Assembly (NCBI GenBank): GCA_016744355.1
Contig: JADGEN010000014.1
Location: forward strand, 1 to 54,515
DNA length: 54,515 bases
Source: Halieaceae bacterium
GTDB taxonomy: Bacteria > Pseudomonadota > Gammaproteobacteria > Pseudomonadales > Halieaceae
Direction of reading: 5' to 3'
Shown here: positions 1-9,700 of the stretch, piece after piece
Numbering within the stretch: the stretch's first letter is position 1
Layout: every line of letters begins with the position of its first letter
Translations under genes and position numbers: made by a program
Notes under the pieces: generated by a model
What the model was told of the DNA's origin: nothing
The model's input: the letters and a program-made list of their open reading frames with translations, nothing else
Databases searched by the model: none

Positions 1-970
1 GGTATACATCTTCATTGATAAACCGCTGGCCCTTGTCGTTCACCAAAATGCCGCTGGTCATGGAGGCCGGGGGGTAGTAGGGCAAGCTGATAAAGCCCTC
101 ATGCATATTAATGGCAGCGCCCCCGACGGCCATGCCCATTTGGATGCCAGAGCCCATGTCGCCGGGATTTCCAATGGGAACAGTTCCGTGACTGAGCATG
201 GGCGCATATTTGGCGATCATTTCCTGATTCATGACAAATCCACCAGCACACAGGATCACGCCCTGATGTGCACGCACATTCAGCTCTTGTAGGTTTTTGC
301 GCACCACAATACCGACAACCGCGTCATTGTCATCCAGAATCAAGGTGAGAGCACGGACCTCATATTCAACCGAAATGGCACTGCGCTTCTCTACATTCTC
401 GCTGACAATTTTCATAAACAGAGGGCCGCCATGGTCGCCCTCAACCTTCAAATTGTGACCGCGTGGGCAGGGTTTGGCTTGCTGCGCAAAGGGGTAGGCT
501 TTTTCGCTGCCGGTGTAAAGCAGGCAGTCGTCGGTGAGGCACATCATGGCCCGCTCCTCGTGGAAACTGTCTTTGAACGGTACCCCGATATCCACCAGCC
601 ATTGAAAGTGGGCGGTGCTATTCTCACAGTAGTTACGAATTTTATCTGCATCAGCCTGGGGGCCGGCCGCCATGGTCATATAAGTGATCATGTCCTCGGT
701 TTTATCGTCGAAGCCACAGGCCTGCTGTGGCCGTGTTCCGCCGTTGCCGCCCATATAGATCTCGGCGCTGGACATGGCCGTGGATCCACCACTGGCACTG
801 GCCAGTTCAAAGATGGTGACACTGGACCCCGCGTCAGCCGCCTCAATGGCGGCACAACCCCCCGCACCCCCAAACCCGACAATGGCGACATCAGTCTCCA
901 TATCCCACTGCGTTACATCGCGGGCCCTACGTGGTTGGGAGGGGTTGGTTTTGTATGCTTGTGCCATCAT
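1..970 (-). CDS. FAD-dependent oxidoreductase, steroid dehydrogenase/fumarate reductase type (C-terminus off window)
   Basis: Partial gene: 323 residues are visible and the frame is open to the left edge. The N-terminus carries a dinucleotide-binding motif (VAIVGFGGAGG, about residues 28-38) followed by an ELASASGGST segment, as in FAD_binding_2 flavoproteins. A second FAD-contact region (GDMGSGIQMGMAVGG) lies near residue 285. The start is the ATG at 970, with GAGG seven bases upstream; a second ATG at 967 is possible. The family includes 3-ketosteroid dehydrogenases (KstD/TesH), 3-keto-5-alpha-steroid 4-dehydrogenases (Kst4D/TesI) and fumarate reductases. A steroid role is inferred from the KstD-like gene at 34275-35993. 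The substrate cannot be set without the C-terminal half. Transcribed divergently from rdgC. Confidence 0.85.
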   Translation of the reverse strand, partial: MMAQAYKTNPSQPRRARDVTQWDMETDVAIVGFGGAGGCAAIEAADAGSSVTIFELASASGGSTAMSSAEIYMGGNGGTRPQQACGFDDKTEDMITYMTMAAGPQADADKIRNYCENSTAHFQWLVDIGVPFKDSFHEERAMMCLTDDCLLYTGSEKAYPFAQQAKPCPRGHNLKVEGDHGGPLFMKIVSENVEKRSAISVEYEVRALTLILDDNDAVVGIVVRKNLQELNVRAHQGVILCAGGFVMNQEMIAKYAPMLSHGTVPIGNPGDMGSGIQMGMAVGGAAINMHEGFISLPYYPPASMTSGILVNDKGQRFINEDVY

Positions 971-996
971 TGCAGCCTCAATAAATCAGCGGTGGA

Positions 997-1110
997 GAGT
1001 TCGGGTTTGGGAGAACGCTTTCGGGCTCCTCAACAGCATGGACGCTGTTGAGGAGCCTCCATGGACGGATTCACGGCGAGTCCCGAAAGCGTTCTCCCAA
1101 ATCTGAACTC
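997..1110. repeat. Composite palindromic intergenic element (REP/MITE-like)
   Basis: Two 29-base arms at 997-1025 and 1082-1110 are inverted copies matching at 27 of 29 positions. Inside them lies a second perfect inverted repeat, 1024-1037 against 1044-1057 (14 bp), with loop ATGGAC. The inner right arm is followed by a second ATGGACG. The element lies between two divergently transcribed genes, so a terminator role is unlikely. Nested dyads of this kind suit a mobile REP or MITE-type repeat. No second copy was noticed in the window. Confidence 0.75.
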
Positions 1111-1268
1111 GGGTATCAGGTAAATTCCGAAGCGTTATCTTACACGCCCTCCCAACCAACCCAGATTAACAATTTATACACCTGCCACTTTTTTCTACAG
1201 AAAATCGCTGCGACCCACCTCGTGACAATGTACAATCTCCCGCCTTTTCCCCAAGTAAGAAATCAGCT

Positions 1269-2174
1269 ATGTGGTTTAAAAATATAAGGGCATATCGCCT
1301 CAGCAGCCCCTTCGATTTATCCCCCGAACAGCTCGCAGAGCAGCTGGAAACTCACAGTTTTACACCTTGCGCCAAATCTCAGGCCCTGTCATTTGGCTGG
1401 GTAGCGCCACTTGGCGACGAGTCAGAAGCACTGGTGCACGCCGCTAACGGCCGCTTCCTGTTGTGCCTCAAGCGCGAAGAAAAATTACTGCCATCCACTG
1501 TTGTGCGTGAGCAGCTGGAGGAGAAAGTTGCTGTAGTAGAGTCCGAGCAGGGCCGCAAGGTCTATCGCAAAGAGCGTCTCACCATGAAAGATGAGATCGT
1601 GCAGGATTGCCTGCCACGGGCATTTTCCCGCTCCTCACGTATCTACGCCTATCTGGATACACGGGCCAAATGGTTCTTCGTGGATGCAGCCAGTGCTGGC
1701 AGGGCGGAGGAGTTGCTGAACCTCTTGCGCGAGTGCATTGGCAGCTTCCCAGTGCTATTGCCGCAAGTTAAAGATGCGCCCTCCGCGTGTATGACCAGTT
1801 GGCTTGTTCACCAGAACTTACCGGACGATTTTGCTTTGGGTGAAGAGTGCGAGCTGCGCGAACTGGGTGAAGAGGGTGGAGTGGTTCGTTGCAAGGGCGT
1901 TGACCTGTTAAGCGAGGAGGTGGAAGTTCACCTCAATGCTGGCAAGCAGGTCGCACGCCTGTCACTAAGTTGGGAGGAACGGGTTTCTCTGGTACTGGCA
2001 GAAGACCTTTGCCTGCGCCGCCTGAAGTTTTCCGAGGAGCTAATGAAGGAAAACGATGAAATTCCCGAGGCGGATAATGCCGCCAGACTGGATGCCGATT
2101 TTGCTCTCATGTCTGAGGCGGTTACGGGATTACAGGAGCGCATTTTGGCCCTGTTTGGAGGCGAGGCCGAGTAG
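1269..2174 (+). CDS. rdgC: Recombination-associated protein RdgC
   Basis: 301 residues, against about 303 for E. coli RdgC. The N-terminus (MWFKNIRAYRLSSPF) and the later KSQALSFGWVAPLG segment are characteristic of the family, and the protein is colinear with RdgC throughout, with an acidic, helical C-terminal third. RdgC forms a ring-shaped dimer that binds double-stranded DNA without sequence preference and limits RecA activity during recombination and replication restart. The start is the ATG at 1269, with a weak purine-rich stretch upstream. It is a single gene, 104 bases ahead of selU, with the palindromic element upstream. No signal peptide or membrane segment; cytoplasmic. Confidence 0.95.
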   Translation: MWFKNIRAYRLSSPFDLSPEQLAEQLETHSFTPCAKSQALSFGWVAPLGDESEALVHAANGRFLLCLKREEKLLPSTVVREQLEEKVAVVESEQGRKVYRKERLTMKDEIVQDCLPRAFSRSSRIYAYLDTRAKWFFVDAASAGRAEELLNLLRECIGSFPVLLPQVKDAPSACMTSWLVHQNLPDDFALGEECELRELGEEGGVVRCKGVDLLSEEVEVHLNAGKQVARLSLSWEERVSLVLAEDLCLRRLKFSEELMKENDEIPEADNAARLDADFALMSEAVTGLQERILALFGGEAE

Positions 2175-2278
2175 TAATTCCAGATGGTACACTCTTTGTG
2201 TCGGTGCTAGTCTATTAGTCTTGATTCGCAGTGCTTTTTTGTGCCGTTGCCAATGAAAGCTAATCCAGAATAGGACGC

Positions 2279-3385
2279 ATGTTGAATACTCTCTGCCACA
2301 GGCCCGACACGAACAATTACAGAAATCTATTTTTGAATGACACGCCCATGATGGATATGCGGGCTCCCACAGAGTTTGCTCAGGGTGCGTTTCCCTGCGC
2401 CCATAGCCTGCCCCTGATGTCAGATGAAGAACGCGCCGAAGTGGGTGTTTGCTATAAGAATAGAGGCCAGGCGGCGGCGATTGAACTGGGTAACAATCTG
2501 GTGTCGGGTGCACTACGCGAGCAGCGCATGCAGGCCTGGTCCGAGTTTGCTCGCAATAACCCCGACGGGTATCTGTATTGTTTTCGCGGTGGTCTCCGCT
2601 CTCAAACCGTACAGCGATGGCTGCGAGACGCCGGCATTGATTACCCTTTGATTGAGGGTGGTTATAAAGCGATGCGCCAGCTTTTGCTGGAAGAACTGCA
2701 ACGCTCTGTAGAGCGTGCTGAGTTTATTCTCATCGCCGGTAAAACGGGCACCGGTAAAACCCGGGTTATTGATCAGTTAGAACGATGTGCCGATCTGGAA
2801 GGACTCGCCAAACACCGCGGGTCGTCTTTTGGTGCACTGTTGGAGCCACAACCCCGACAAATTGATTTTGAGAATGCTCTGAGTATTGTCCTGATGAAAC
2901 TTTTGGCCGATGGCGAGAAAACCATTTATCTGGAAGATGAGGGGCGCTTGATTGGACGCTTGTATCTGCCGGACGTCCTGCAGGAAAAAATGAAGGCTGC
3001 CCCTATGGTTGTAGTGGAGCAAACCATGTCACAACGCATTGATATAGTTGTTGAGGATTATGTGCTGGATCTGGGCAAGCGTTTTTTAACCGCTTACGGC
3101 GAGCGCGGCCCACAATTACATTGTGAAAAGCTGCAGTCTGATCTCGACAGAATTCGTAAACGTTTGGGCGGTGAGCGCCATACGCAGGTCAGCGCATTGA
3201 TGACTGCTGCATTTGAGCAGCAGTGGCGCGACGGCGACATGTCATTGCATCGGCAATGGGTGGATGCCTTGCTGGATCAATATTATGACGCAATGTATGA
3301 CTATCAGTTATCCCAGCGTGTGGGGCAGGTGTTATTTCGTGGCGGACGCGACGAGGTAGTGCAGTGGGTAGGCGGAGCCGCGTAG
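2279..3385 (+). CDS. selU: tRNA 2-selenouridine synthase SelU (MnmH/YbbB)
   Basis: 368 residues, the usual length. The N-terminal half is a rhodanese domain with the catalytic cysteine at about 101 in YCFRGGLRSQ, the signature of this family. The C-terminal half is a P-loop domain with the Walker A motif GKTGTGKT at 154-161. The enzyme replaces sulfur with selenium at the wobble uridine of tRNA-Lys, -Glu and -Gln, through a geranylated intermediate, using selenophosphate. The ATG at 2279 follows AGGA. Only two bases separate its stop from the proposed start of the selenophosphate synthase gene, so the donor-making and donor-using enzymes are probably cotranscribed. Confidence 0.95.
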   Translation: MLNTLCHRPDTNNYRNLFLNDTPMMDMRAPTEFAQGAFPCAHSLPLMSDEERAEVGVCYKNRGQAAAIELGNNLVSGALREQRMQAWSEFARNNPDGYLYCFRGGLRSQTVQRWLRDAGIDYPLIEGGYKAMRQLLLEELQRSVERAEFILIAGKTGTGKTRVIDQLERCADLEGLAKHRGSSFGALLEPQPRQIDFENALSIVLMKLLADGEKTIYLEDEGRLIGRLYLPDVLQEKMKAAPMVVVEQTMSQRIDIVVEDYVLDLGKRFLTAYGERGPQLHCEKLQSDLDRIRKRLGGERHTQVSALMTAAFEQQWRDGDMSLHRQWVDALLDQYYDAMYDYQLSQRVGQVLFRGGRDEVVQWVGGAA

Positions 3386-3387
3386 CT

Positions 3388-5643
3388 ATGCCGAATCTTA
3401 GTATGTCCGGCCCGGTCGAATTACAAAAAGACCTGGTATTTGTGGGCGGTGGTCATGCACATGCTCTTGCTTTACGCATGCTCGCCATGGCGCCCATAGA
3501 GGGCCTTCGACTCACACTCATATCCCCGGCAAGCCACACGCCCTACTCGGGTATGCTCCCTGGTCTGGTGGCTGGGCACTACAGCTTCGAACAAACCCAC
3601 ATTGACCTTGCAAGATTGTGCCAGTGGGCAGGCGTGCGATTTATCTGTGCCGAGGTCAGTGCCATTGACCCTGTCGCCCAACAGCTGTCAATTGAAGGCA
3701 GGCCACCGGTGGCTTACGACGTGCTCAGCCTCGACGTGGGCTCTGAGCCAGAGCTCGATTCAGTGCCAGGTGCGCGAGAATATTCGGTGCCGGTAAAACC
3801 GGTGTCGGGGCTGTGGCAGCGCTGGGGACTTCTGCGCGAGAGATTGCAGGCGTCCCCGGAGAATACAGAGCATCGCATTGCCATGGTTGGTGGCGGTGCG
3901 GGCAGTGTAGAGTTGATCACGGCGATGGCCGAGCAGTTCTCCCGCGATAGCCAGTTTGCTGCGCAGCGTGTGAGCTTTGCACTGTATAGCGGGGGCAAGG
4001 AGATACTGCAGGGTTACAACGCACGAGCGCGCAGGGCAGCCACAGTCGCACTGGCCGACTACGGCATTGACGTGCATTTGAACTGCCGGGTAGAGAAGGT
4101 AGACAGTAGCTGTTTGTGGATGCGCGGCGCCGAGCAGTTTGCCTTCGACGAATTGTTCTGGTGTACCGGTGCAGCTGCCATGCCTTTTATTGCGAACAGT
4201 ACTTTGAAAACAGATGAGCGCGGTTTTCTTGCGACAAAAAACACACTGCAGGCTTTGGATTACAGCAATATTTTTGGCACCGGAGACTGTGCTACACAGG
4301 TAGAGCACCCGCGACCGAAAGCAGGTGTTTATGCGGTTCGTCAGGGGCCGGTGCTGGCTGAAAATCTACGCAACTTCCTACTGGATAAGCCTCAGAAGAA
4401 CCACATCCCGCAAAGCAAATTCCTCTCTCTGTTGTCGCTAGGGGCGAAACACGCCACAGCTGATCGCGGGCCGTTTAGTGTGAGCGGTGCCTGGGTTTGG
4501 CGCTGGAAAGATAAAATCGATAGAGAATTTATGTCCCGCTTTGAAGCGCTGCCGACAATGGGCTCGGATGCCGTAGGCGATACTTTGTTACTACAGCAGG
4601 GCTCGGCAAATGCACAGGCAGCGTGTGGAGGTTGCGGTGCCAAAGTGGGTGCCGATGTACTGGGTGAAGTTCTGGCGCAGCTTTCGCAGCAATACCCCGG
4701 CTACTGCCCGGCCCCAGGTGCCGATGATGCGGCATTAATACCCGCTACTGCAGGCGCCCCGATAGTCCAGAGCATCGATACCCTGCGCGAGATAGTGGCT
4801 GACCCGTTTGTCATGGGGCGCATCGCGGCTAATCACGCATTGAGTGACCTATATGCCAGTGGCGCAAATCCCGTGTCAGCACTGGCTTCTATCTCCCTGC
4901 CTTTTTCAGCACCAGACTTACTGCGACACGATCTTGAACAACTACTCGCGGGTGCTCTACACGAGTTCTCCGCCGTCGATTGCGCTTTGTTGGGAGGACA
5001 CACGATGCAGGGTCCGGAGCTGAGTGTGGGTTTTGTAGTCAACGGTTCGTGCGCTGCTGGAGAAAACGGTTTTCTGGGCAAGCGAGGAATGCGGGACGGC
5101 GATCACCTTGTAATGACCAAGGCTCTGGGCACGGGTACTTTGTTCGCGGGCCATATGCAGCAACAGATTGACGGCAGGCAAATTCACACAGCGATCCAGA
5201 TGATGCTGCAAAGTAATGCTGCTGCCTCAGAACTGGCGATTGAGCATCGGGTGTCGGCCTGCACTGATGTGACTGGCTTCGGCCTGGCGGGGCATTTGTT
5301 GGAAATGTTGCAGGAGGGTTTTGAGGCCAAGCTGCAATTGTCTGCTCTGGCTATATTGCCCGGTGCCCTGGATGCTATAGAGTCAGGTATACGCAGCACC
5401 ATGCATGTGGCCAATGCGCGGGCTGTCGCCGGCATGGTTAGCGTTACCGCTGGTGCTGGAAGCGCACTCTATGAACTTTTATTTGACCCCCAAACGAGCG
5501 GAGGGTTACTTATGGCTGTGTCGCCGGCACGCTCTGCGCAACTGTGCAAAGAACTGATTGCCGCCGGCTATTCGCAGGCGGCGGTGATAGGTGAGGTGGG
5601 GGCTATACAGGTGCATGGGCAAGCGCGAATTTCGCTTACCTGA
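3388..5643 (+). CDS. selD: Selenide, water dikinase SelD fused to an N-terminal NADH dehydrogenase-like flavoprotein
   Basis: 751 residues from the ATG at 3388, roughly twice the length of E. coli SelD. Residues 1 to about 390 form a pyridine nucleotide-disulfide oxidoreductase-like domain: FAD motif FVGGGHAHALAL at the N-terminus, a second nucleotide motif MVGGGAGSVEL near 170, and FGTGDC near 300. Residues from about 400 are SelD, with the active-site segment CGGCGAK (Cys413, Cys416, Lys419). The catalytic position is cysteine; no in-frame UGA was seen there. SelD makes selenophosphate from selenide and ATP. The flavoprotein half may reduce or deliver selenium, but this is unproven. A GTG at 3364 is also in frame, overlapping selU; the ATG with GGCGGAG upstream is preferred. 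The stop lies five bases from the convergent adaptor gene. Confidence 0.93.
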   Translation: MPNLSMSGPVELQKDLVFVGGGHAHALALRMLAMAPIEGLRLTLISPASHTPYSGMLPGLVAGHYSFEQTHIDLARLCQWAGVRFICAEVSAIDPVAQQLSIEGRPPVAYDVLSLDVGSEPELDSVPGAREYSVPVKPVSGLWQRWGLLRERLQASPENTEHRIAMVGGGAGSVELITAMAEQFSRDSQFAAQRVSFALYSGGKEILQGYNARARRAATVALADYGIDVHLNCRVEKVDSSCLWMRGAEQFAFDELFWCTGAAAMPFIANSTLKTDERGFLATKNTLQALDYSNIFGTGDCATQVEHPRPKAGVYAVRQGPVLAENLRNFLLDKPQKNHIPQSKFLSLLSLGAKHATADRGPFSVSGAWVWRWKDKIDREFMSRFEALPTMGSDAVGDTLLLQQGSANAQAACGGCGAKVGADVLGEVLAQLSQQYPGYCPAPGADDAALIPATAGAPIVQSIDTLREIVADPFVMGRIAANHALSDLYASGANPVSALASISLPFSAPDLLRHDLEQLLAGALHEFSAVDCALLGGHTMQGPELSVGFVVNGSCAAGENGFLGKRGMRDGDHLVMTKALGTGTLFAGHMQQQIDGRQIHTAIQMMLQSNAAASELAIEHRVSACTDVTGFGLAGHLLEMLQEGFEAKLQLSALAILPGALDAIESGIRSTMHVANARAVAGMVSVTAGAGSALYELLFDPQTSGGLLMAVSPARSAQLCKELIAAGYSQAAVIGEVGAIQVHGQARISLT

Positions 5644-5648
5644 AGAGT

Positions 5649-6728
5649 TTAGTCGACGGCCAGATGGTGACGAATAATTTTGACTGCCTGTCCATCGCGC
5701 AGACTCTCTGCTCCACGAACAACTACCGGGTCGCCAGCAAACAAGCTGCCTGAGATGGCAATTTTTTGCCCTCTACCAGCTCCGGCAGTCACGGGCACTT
5801 TCACCGCTTTGTTGTCTTCGGAAATGGTGTACACGAACACTTCGTTGTTTCGTAAAACCAGGGCGTCCCGGGGAACGCTTAAGCTGAGTTCACGTATACC
5901 ATCCGCCAGTTCTACAGTAACGGCTTCGCCTATGTGCCAAACCCCGCTTTGTAGCTCTATACGAACCTCCATCATGCGCGAGCGTGAATCACCCACTGGA
6001 ATGACACTGCGGATGGCGGTTAGCATTTGCTGTTGATCTGACTCAATTTGAACTTCCGTACCGGATTGATTGAAGCGCGCAACTCGCAGTGGAGCGTTCA
6101 CGCTGATTTCCAGCTCAGCAGTGTCAACCAGTCGCACTAGCGCCGTGCCGGGAGAGGTGTATTCACCCACTGTCATTTCACGACTCACAACAATGCCAGG
6201 AAAAGGAGCGCTGACCTGGGTGCGTTCGATGTCGTACAGCGTGCGGTCGCGGCTTACCTGGGCGATGGTTCTGTCCTGCTCGAGCATTTTTAGCTGTGAT
6301 TCAACCAGATCGAGTTCGGACTTGGCCATATTGTTCTGTTCGGCCAAGCGTTGCAGTCGCTCGATCTGGCGCTTGTTGTAATCGATGTCGGCACTGATGC
6401 GCTTGATTTGTGCCTCGTTGTTACGCAGCTGTAATTGCAAAATATGATCGTCAATAACGGCTACCGCCTCGCCCTTTTCGACGGCGTCACCCACCTCTGC
6501 CACCCAGTTTAGACGCCCATCTAACTCAGCCGAAATTTCGGCGTCGCGCTTGCTGATGACTGTGCCCGGCAAGCTCAGCACTGAGTTGCTACCCTGTTCT
6601 GTAACGGTGGATAGCTCTACCACCGCCTCGGGTGCCTGCGCTGATGCCAGCGAAGTTGCCAGTGCAAAAAACAGGCTCGCTATCAGCGGGGTAAGTCTGC
6701 TTGTGGGTGAAATTGTTCGGGTGTTCAT
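5649..6728 (-). CDS. RND efflux periplasmic adaptor (membrane fusion protein, HlyD/AcrA type)
   Basis: 359 residues with an N-terminal signal peptide (hydrophobic LIASLFFALATSLASA, cleavage likely after ASAQA). The usual order follows: a lipoyl half (GTVISKRDAEISAELDGRL), a short alpha-helical hairpin rich in Glu and Gln (about 100-165), the second lipoyl half (VSAPFPGIVVSREMTVGEY), a beta-barrel, and a membrane-proximal domain. There is no lipobox cysteine, so it is probably a soluble or cleaved periplasmic adaptor. Adaptors of this type bridge an inner-membrane RND pump and an outer-membrane TolC channel. Its gene is 29 bases downstream of the pump gene, which is the reverse of the acrA-acrB order. 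No TolC-like gene is in the window. Confidence 0.9.
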   Translation of the reverse strand: MNTRTISPTSRLTPLIASLFFALATSLASAQAPEAVVELSTVTEQGSNSVLSLPGTVISKRDAEISAELDGRLNWVAEVGDAVEKGEAVAVIDDHILQLQLRNNEAQIKRISADIDYNKRQIERLQRLAEQNNMAKSELDLVESQLKMLEQDRTIAQVSRDRTLYDIERTQVSAPFPGIVVSREMTVGEYTSPGTALVRLVDTAELEISVNAPLRVARFNQSGTEVQIESDQQQMLTAIRSVIPVGDSRSRMMEVRIELQSGVWHIGEAVTVELADGIRELSLSVPRDALVLRNNEVFVYTISEDNKAVKVPVTAGAGRGQKIAISGSLFAGDPVVVRGAESLRDGQAVKIIRHHLAVD

Positions 6729-6757
6729 AATTTACTCCGGGCTTTATACACTATTGC

Positions 6758-9700
6758 TCATGCTACAGATTTGAGAGGTGGGGGCGATTTTTTGTCGCCT
6801 GTTCCACTTATTATTGAAGGTGCAGATTCACCCATGCGTAGAAAACAAGGCAGTAAAAACAGGGTAAACACTGTACTGAAGACCATTCCCCCTACTATAA
6901 CCGCTGCCAGCCCACGGTATATAACACTGCCTGCGCCAGGCATTAGAAGCAGGGGAAGCATGCCAAAAATGCTGGTTAGTGTGCTCATAAATATAGGACG
7001 CAGTCTTACTAGCAGCGCCTGTTCAACGGCATGATGCCTGCTGATGCCCTCGCGCTCGGCACTGCGGGTTTGGTGAACCAGCAAGATGGCGTTGTTTACA
7101 ACCAGACCCAGTAAAATAATAAAGCCGATCATGGTGAGCAGATCCAGGGGCTGAAAAGTAACAAGGTTCAGTAGACGGATTGCAACGACACCGCCCACCA
7201 TGGCCAGCGGCATGGCCAGCAGCACCAGTAAGCTGTCTTTTGTCGAGCGAAACAGTGCAGCCATAAGCAGGAACAGTACAACCAGCGCCACACCAAAATT
7301 GCTACCCATGGACTTTATTGCACGGGTGAGCTGGTTGGCACTGCCGCCATAGAGAATATTGCCATCTGAGGGTAAGACAGCCTTAACTTGTGGCTCCACC
7401 TGATTTTTTATGACGCCCAAAACGTGTTCAAGCGACACCTCTTCCGGGGGGCGCACATCGATAGTGATTGTGCGACGCCTGTCTATACGACGCAGTTGAC
7501 TGGGACCCACAGTACGCTTTATGTCAACTAACTCGGCCAGCGGAACCACAGTGCCGGCGGGGGTGGCCATGGGTGTAGTCGCTAATTGCTCCGGCGAAGT
7601 CCATGGCTTGGCCCGCAGGATGATGTTCATACGTTTTTCACCGTCGAAGTGTTCACCCACATACAGGCCATTGCCCATGGCTCTAACCAGCGTGCCCATG
7701 TCCTGTCTGGCCCAGCCCGCTTCGGCTATTTTTCTGTCGTTGGGCAGTAGTTGTAGCTCGGGTTCAGATTGCTCCAGGTTGGGGTTCACTCTAATGTTTG
7801 AGTCCGGCAGGGTTTGCTTCAGCAAATCCTCAGCTACAGCAGCGGCTTTGGATAATTCTTCCCGATCTCTGGATTGCAAATGAATGGAAATATTGCGATC
7901 ACCGCCGAAGCCCCCAAACAGGTTTCCCTGGGATGCGAAAGACTGTAGGTCCGGAAGATCTGCAAATACTTCGTCTCGAATAATTCTCTCAAGTTCTTTG
8001 ACCCGAGACTGGTCTTTAGCTCGCGCACCCAGACCGCCACCATCGCCCCAGGTGAGTATGTAATAGTTTTTCAGGGCTGGCTCACGCTCTCCACTCATGA
8101 AAGGTGCCATACGGTCGTTTATGACCTGCAGATAGTCTTTTGCAATCGTTTTCTCGCTGATGCCAGCAGGGAACTGAAAATAGGCATCTACCGCGTCGCG
8201 TTTAACCGGCGGTAAATAGTCGAGCTCCGGCAGTAATACGTAACTGGCACTTATCGGTACGCTGATGAGGAGCACAGCCATTAGCCAGCGCTTCTTTGCA
8301 GTGCTTGTTGCACGCATCACAAAATTGGTAATACGGCGCCACAGTTTGGCGTTGTGATCGGTGAGAGTTTCATCAGTTAGCCATAGCTTTGCCGCCAGAG
8401 GCAAAACTGCCATCGCTACGATCAGTGATACGACGACAGCAATGGCAATGGTGATAGCGAGGTCACCAAACAATTGGCCTTCAACTTCACGCATAAAAAT
8501 AACAGGCAGAAAAATGGCCACGGTTGTGGCGGTGGATGCCAGTAGTGCACCCCAAACCTGTTGTGCTCCCTGTAGCGACGCGTCGAAGGTGCTCACTCCT
8601 TTTTCGCGCAGGCGTACTATGTTTTCCAGCACTACAATAGCAGCGTCTAGCACCATGCCCACAGCGAAGGCCAGGCCCGCCAGTGAGATAACGTTGAGGG
8701 TTCTTCCGGTAAGTTTAAGTACTATAAATGTGGCCAGCAGGGATACGGGTATTGCTATAGCTACAACAAGAGTTGCGCGGAAGCGGCGCAGAAACCACCA
8801 CAAAATCCCAACGGCCAACACAATACCCAACAGAATATTGCCAGTGACTAATCTAATGGCGCGGTTAATAAACACCGATGCGTCGAACGATTGGGCCATG
8901 GCAAGGCCCTGGTCGGCTAGCGGGCCGGCATTGAGTGTCTCGACAACGGCTTTTACTTTATTCAGGGTTTGCAGTGCATTGGCGCCGCTCTCCTTGTTAA
9001 TGCGGATTGAAATGGCCGGGTTGCCATTTTGGATATTTTCCAGTTTTCGACCGCCCATTGTTACTTTAACGTCGGCAATGTCACCGAGTTTTATGGGGCG
9101 GCCATCGCGCCATTCGAGTACAAATTCGGACAGCTCCTGCGGTGCATAGCGCCCGGTAAAGCGCAAAGTGTACTGACGTCGTCCCACGTCCACGAAGCCA
9201 CCGCTGACGTCGTTGGCGCGACCCAGGCGTTGTGCTGTTTCGGTGAGTGGTATGCCAAGCTCCGCCGCCCTATAGGGGTCGAATAGAATTTCCAGTTCCT
9301 GTTCAGCTTGAGAATTTTGCGTGGCATCTACATTCGCTACACCTGGCACCGCCTCGATAGCCGGGCGAACAACATCTTCGACAAACTGGGCATAGTCACC
9401 AACTTTTCCTTCGGTACCGGGCAAGAGTTGTAAAAAGAAGTATGTGAGTGCAGGGGTGTCACCGTTGCCTCCGCCTAACATAATGACCGGTTGTGTGGCG
9501 TCGCGCGGCAAGGGGTCAAGACGGTTCATTCTGGAGATAACGTCCATCAACGTGCGTTGCATATCGGTGTCCAAACCGAATTCCAGGTTTATCCATGCGC
9601 CCCCGGCATTGGCAAAGGCCCCCATTTCCTTTAGCCCTGAAAGCCCTCTCAATACGGACTCAATGGGCTCGATAATTTCCGATTCGATTTCTTTGGGTGA

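Noticed and set aside
431..1051. 206-codon open frame on the plus strand
   Set aside because: It lies antisense to the FAD flavoprotein gene, whose frame carries clear FAD motifs; the plus-strand frame has no recognisable domain.
4621..4644. Possible selenocysteine in SelD
   Set aside because: The active-site codons read Cys-Gly-Gly-Cys (TGT GGA GGT TGC) with no in-frame TGA.
8361..9149. 262-codon open frame on the plus strand inside the RND pump gene
   Set aside because: Antisense shadow of a long conserved gene; the product is a low-complexity Ser/Thr/Ala/Arg run with no fold.
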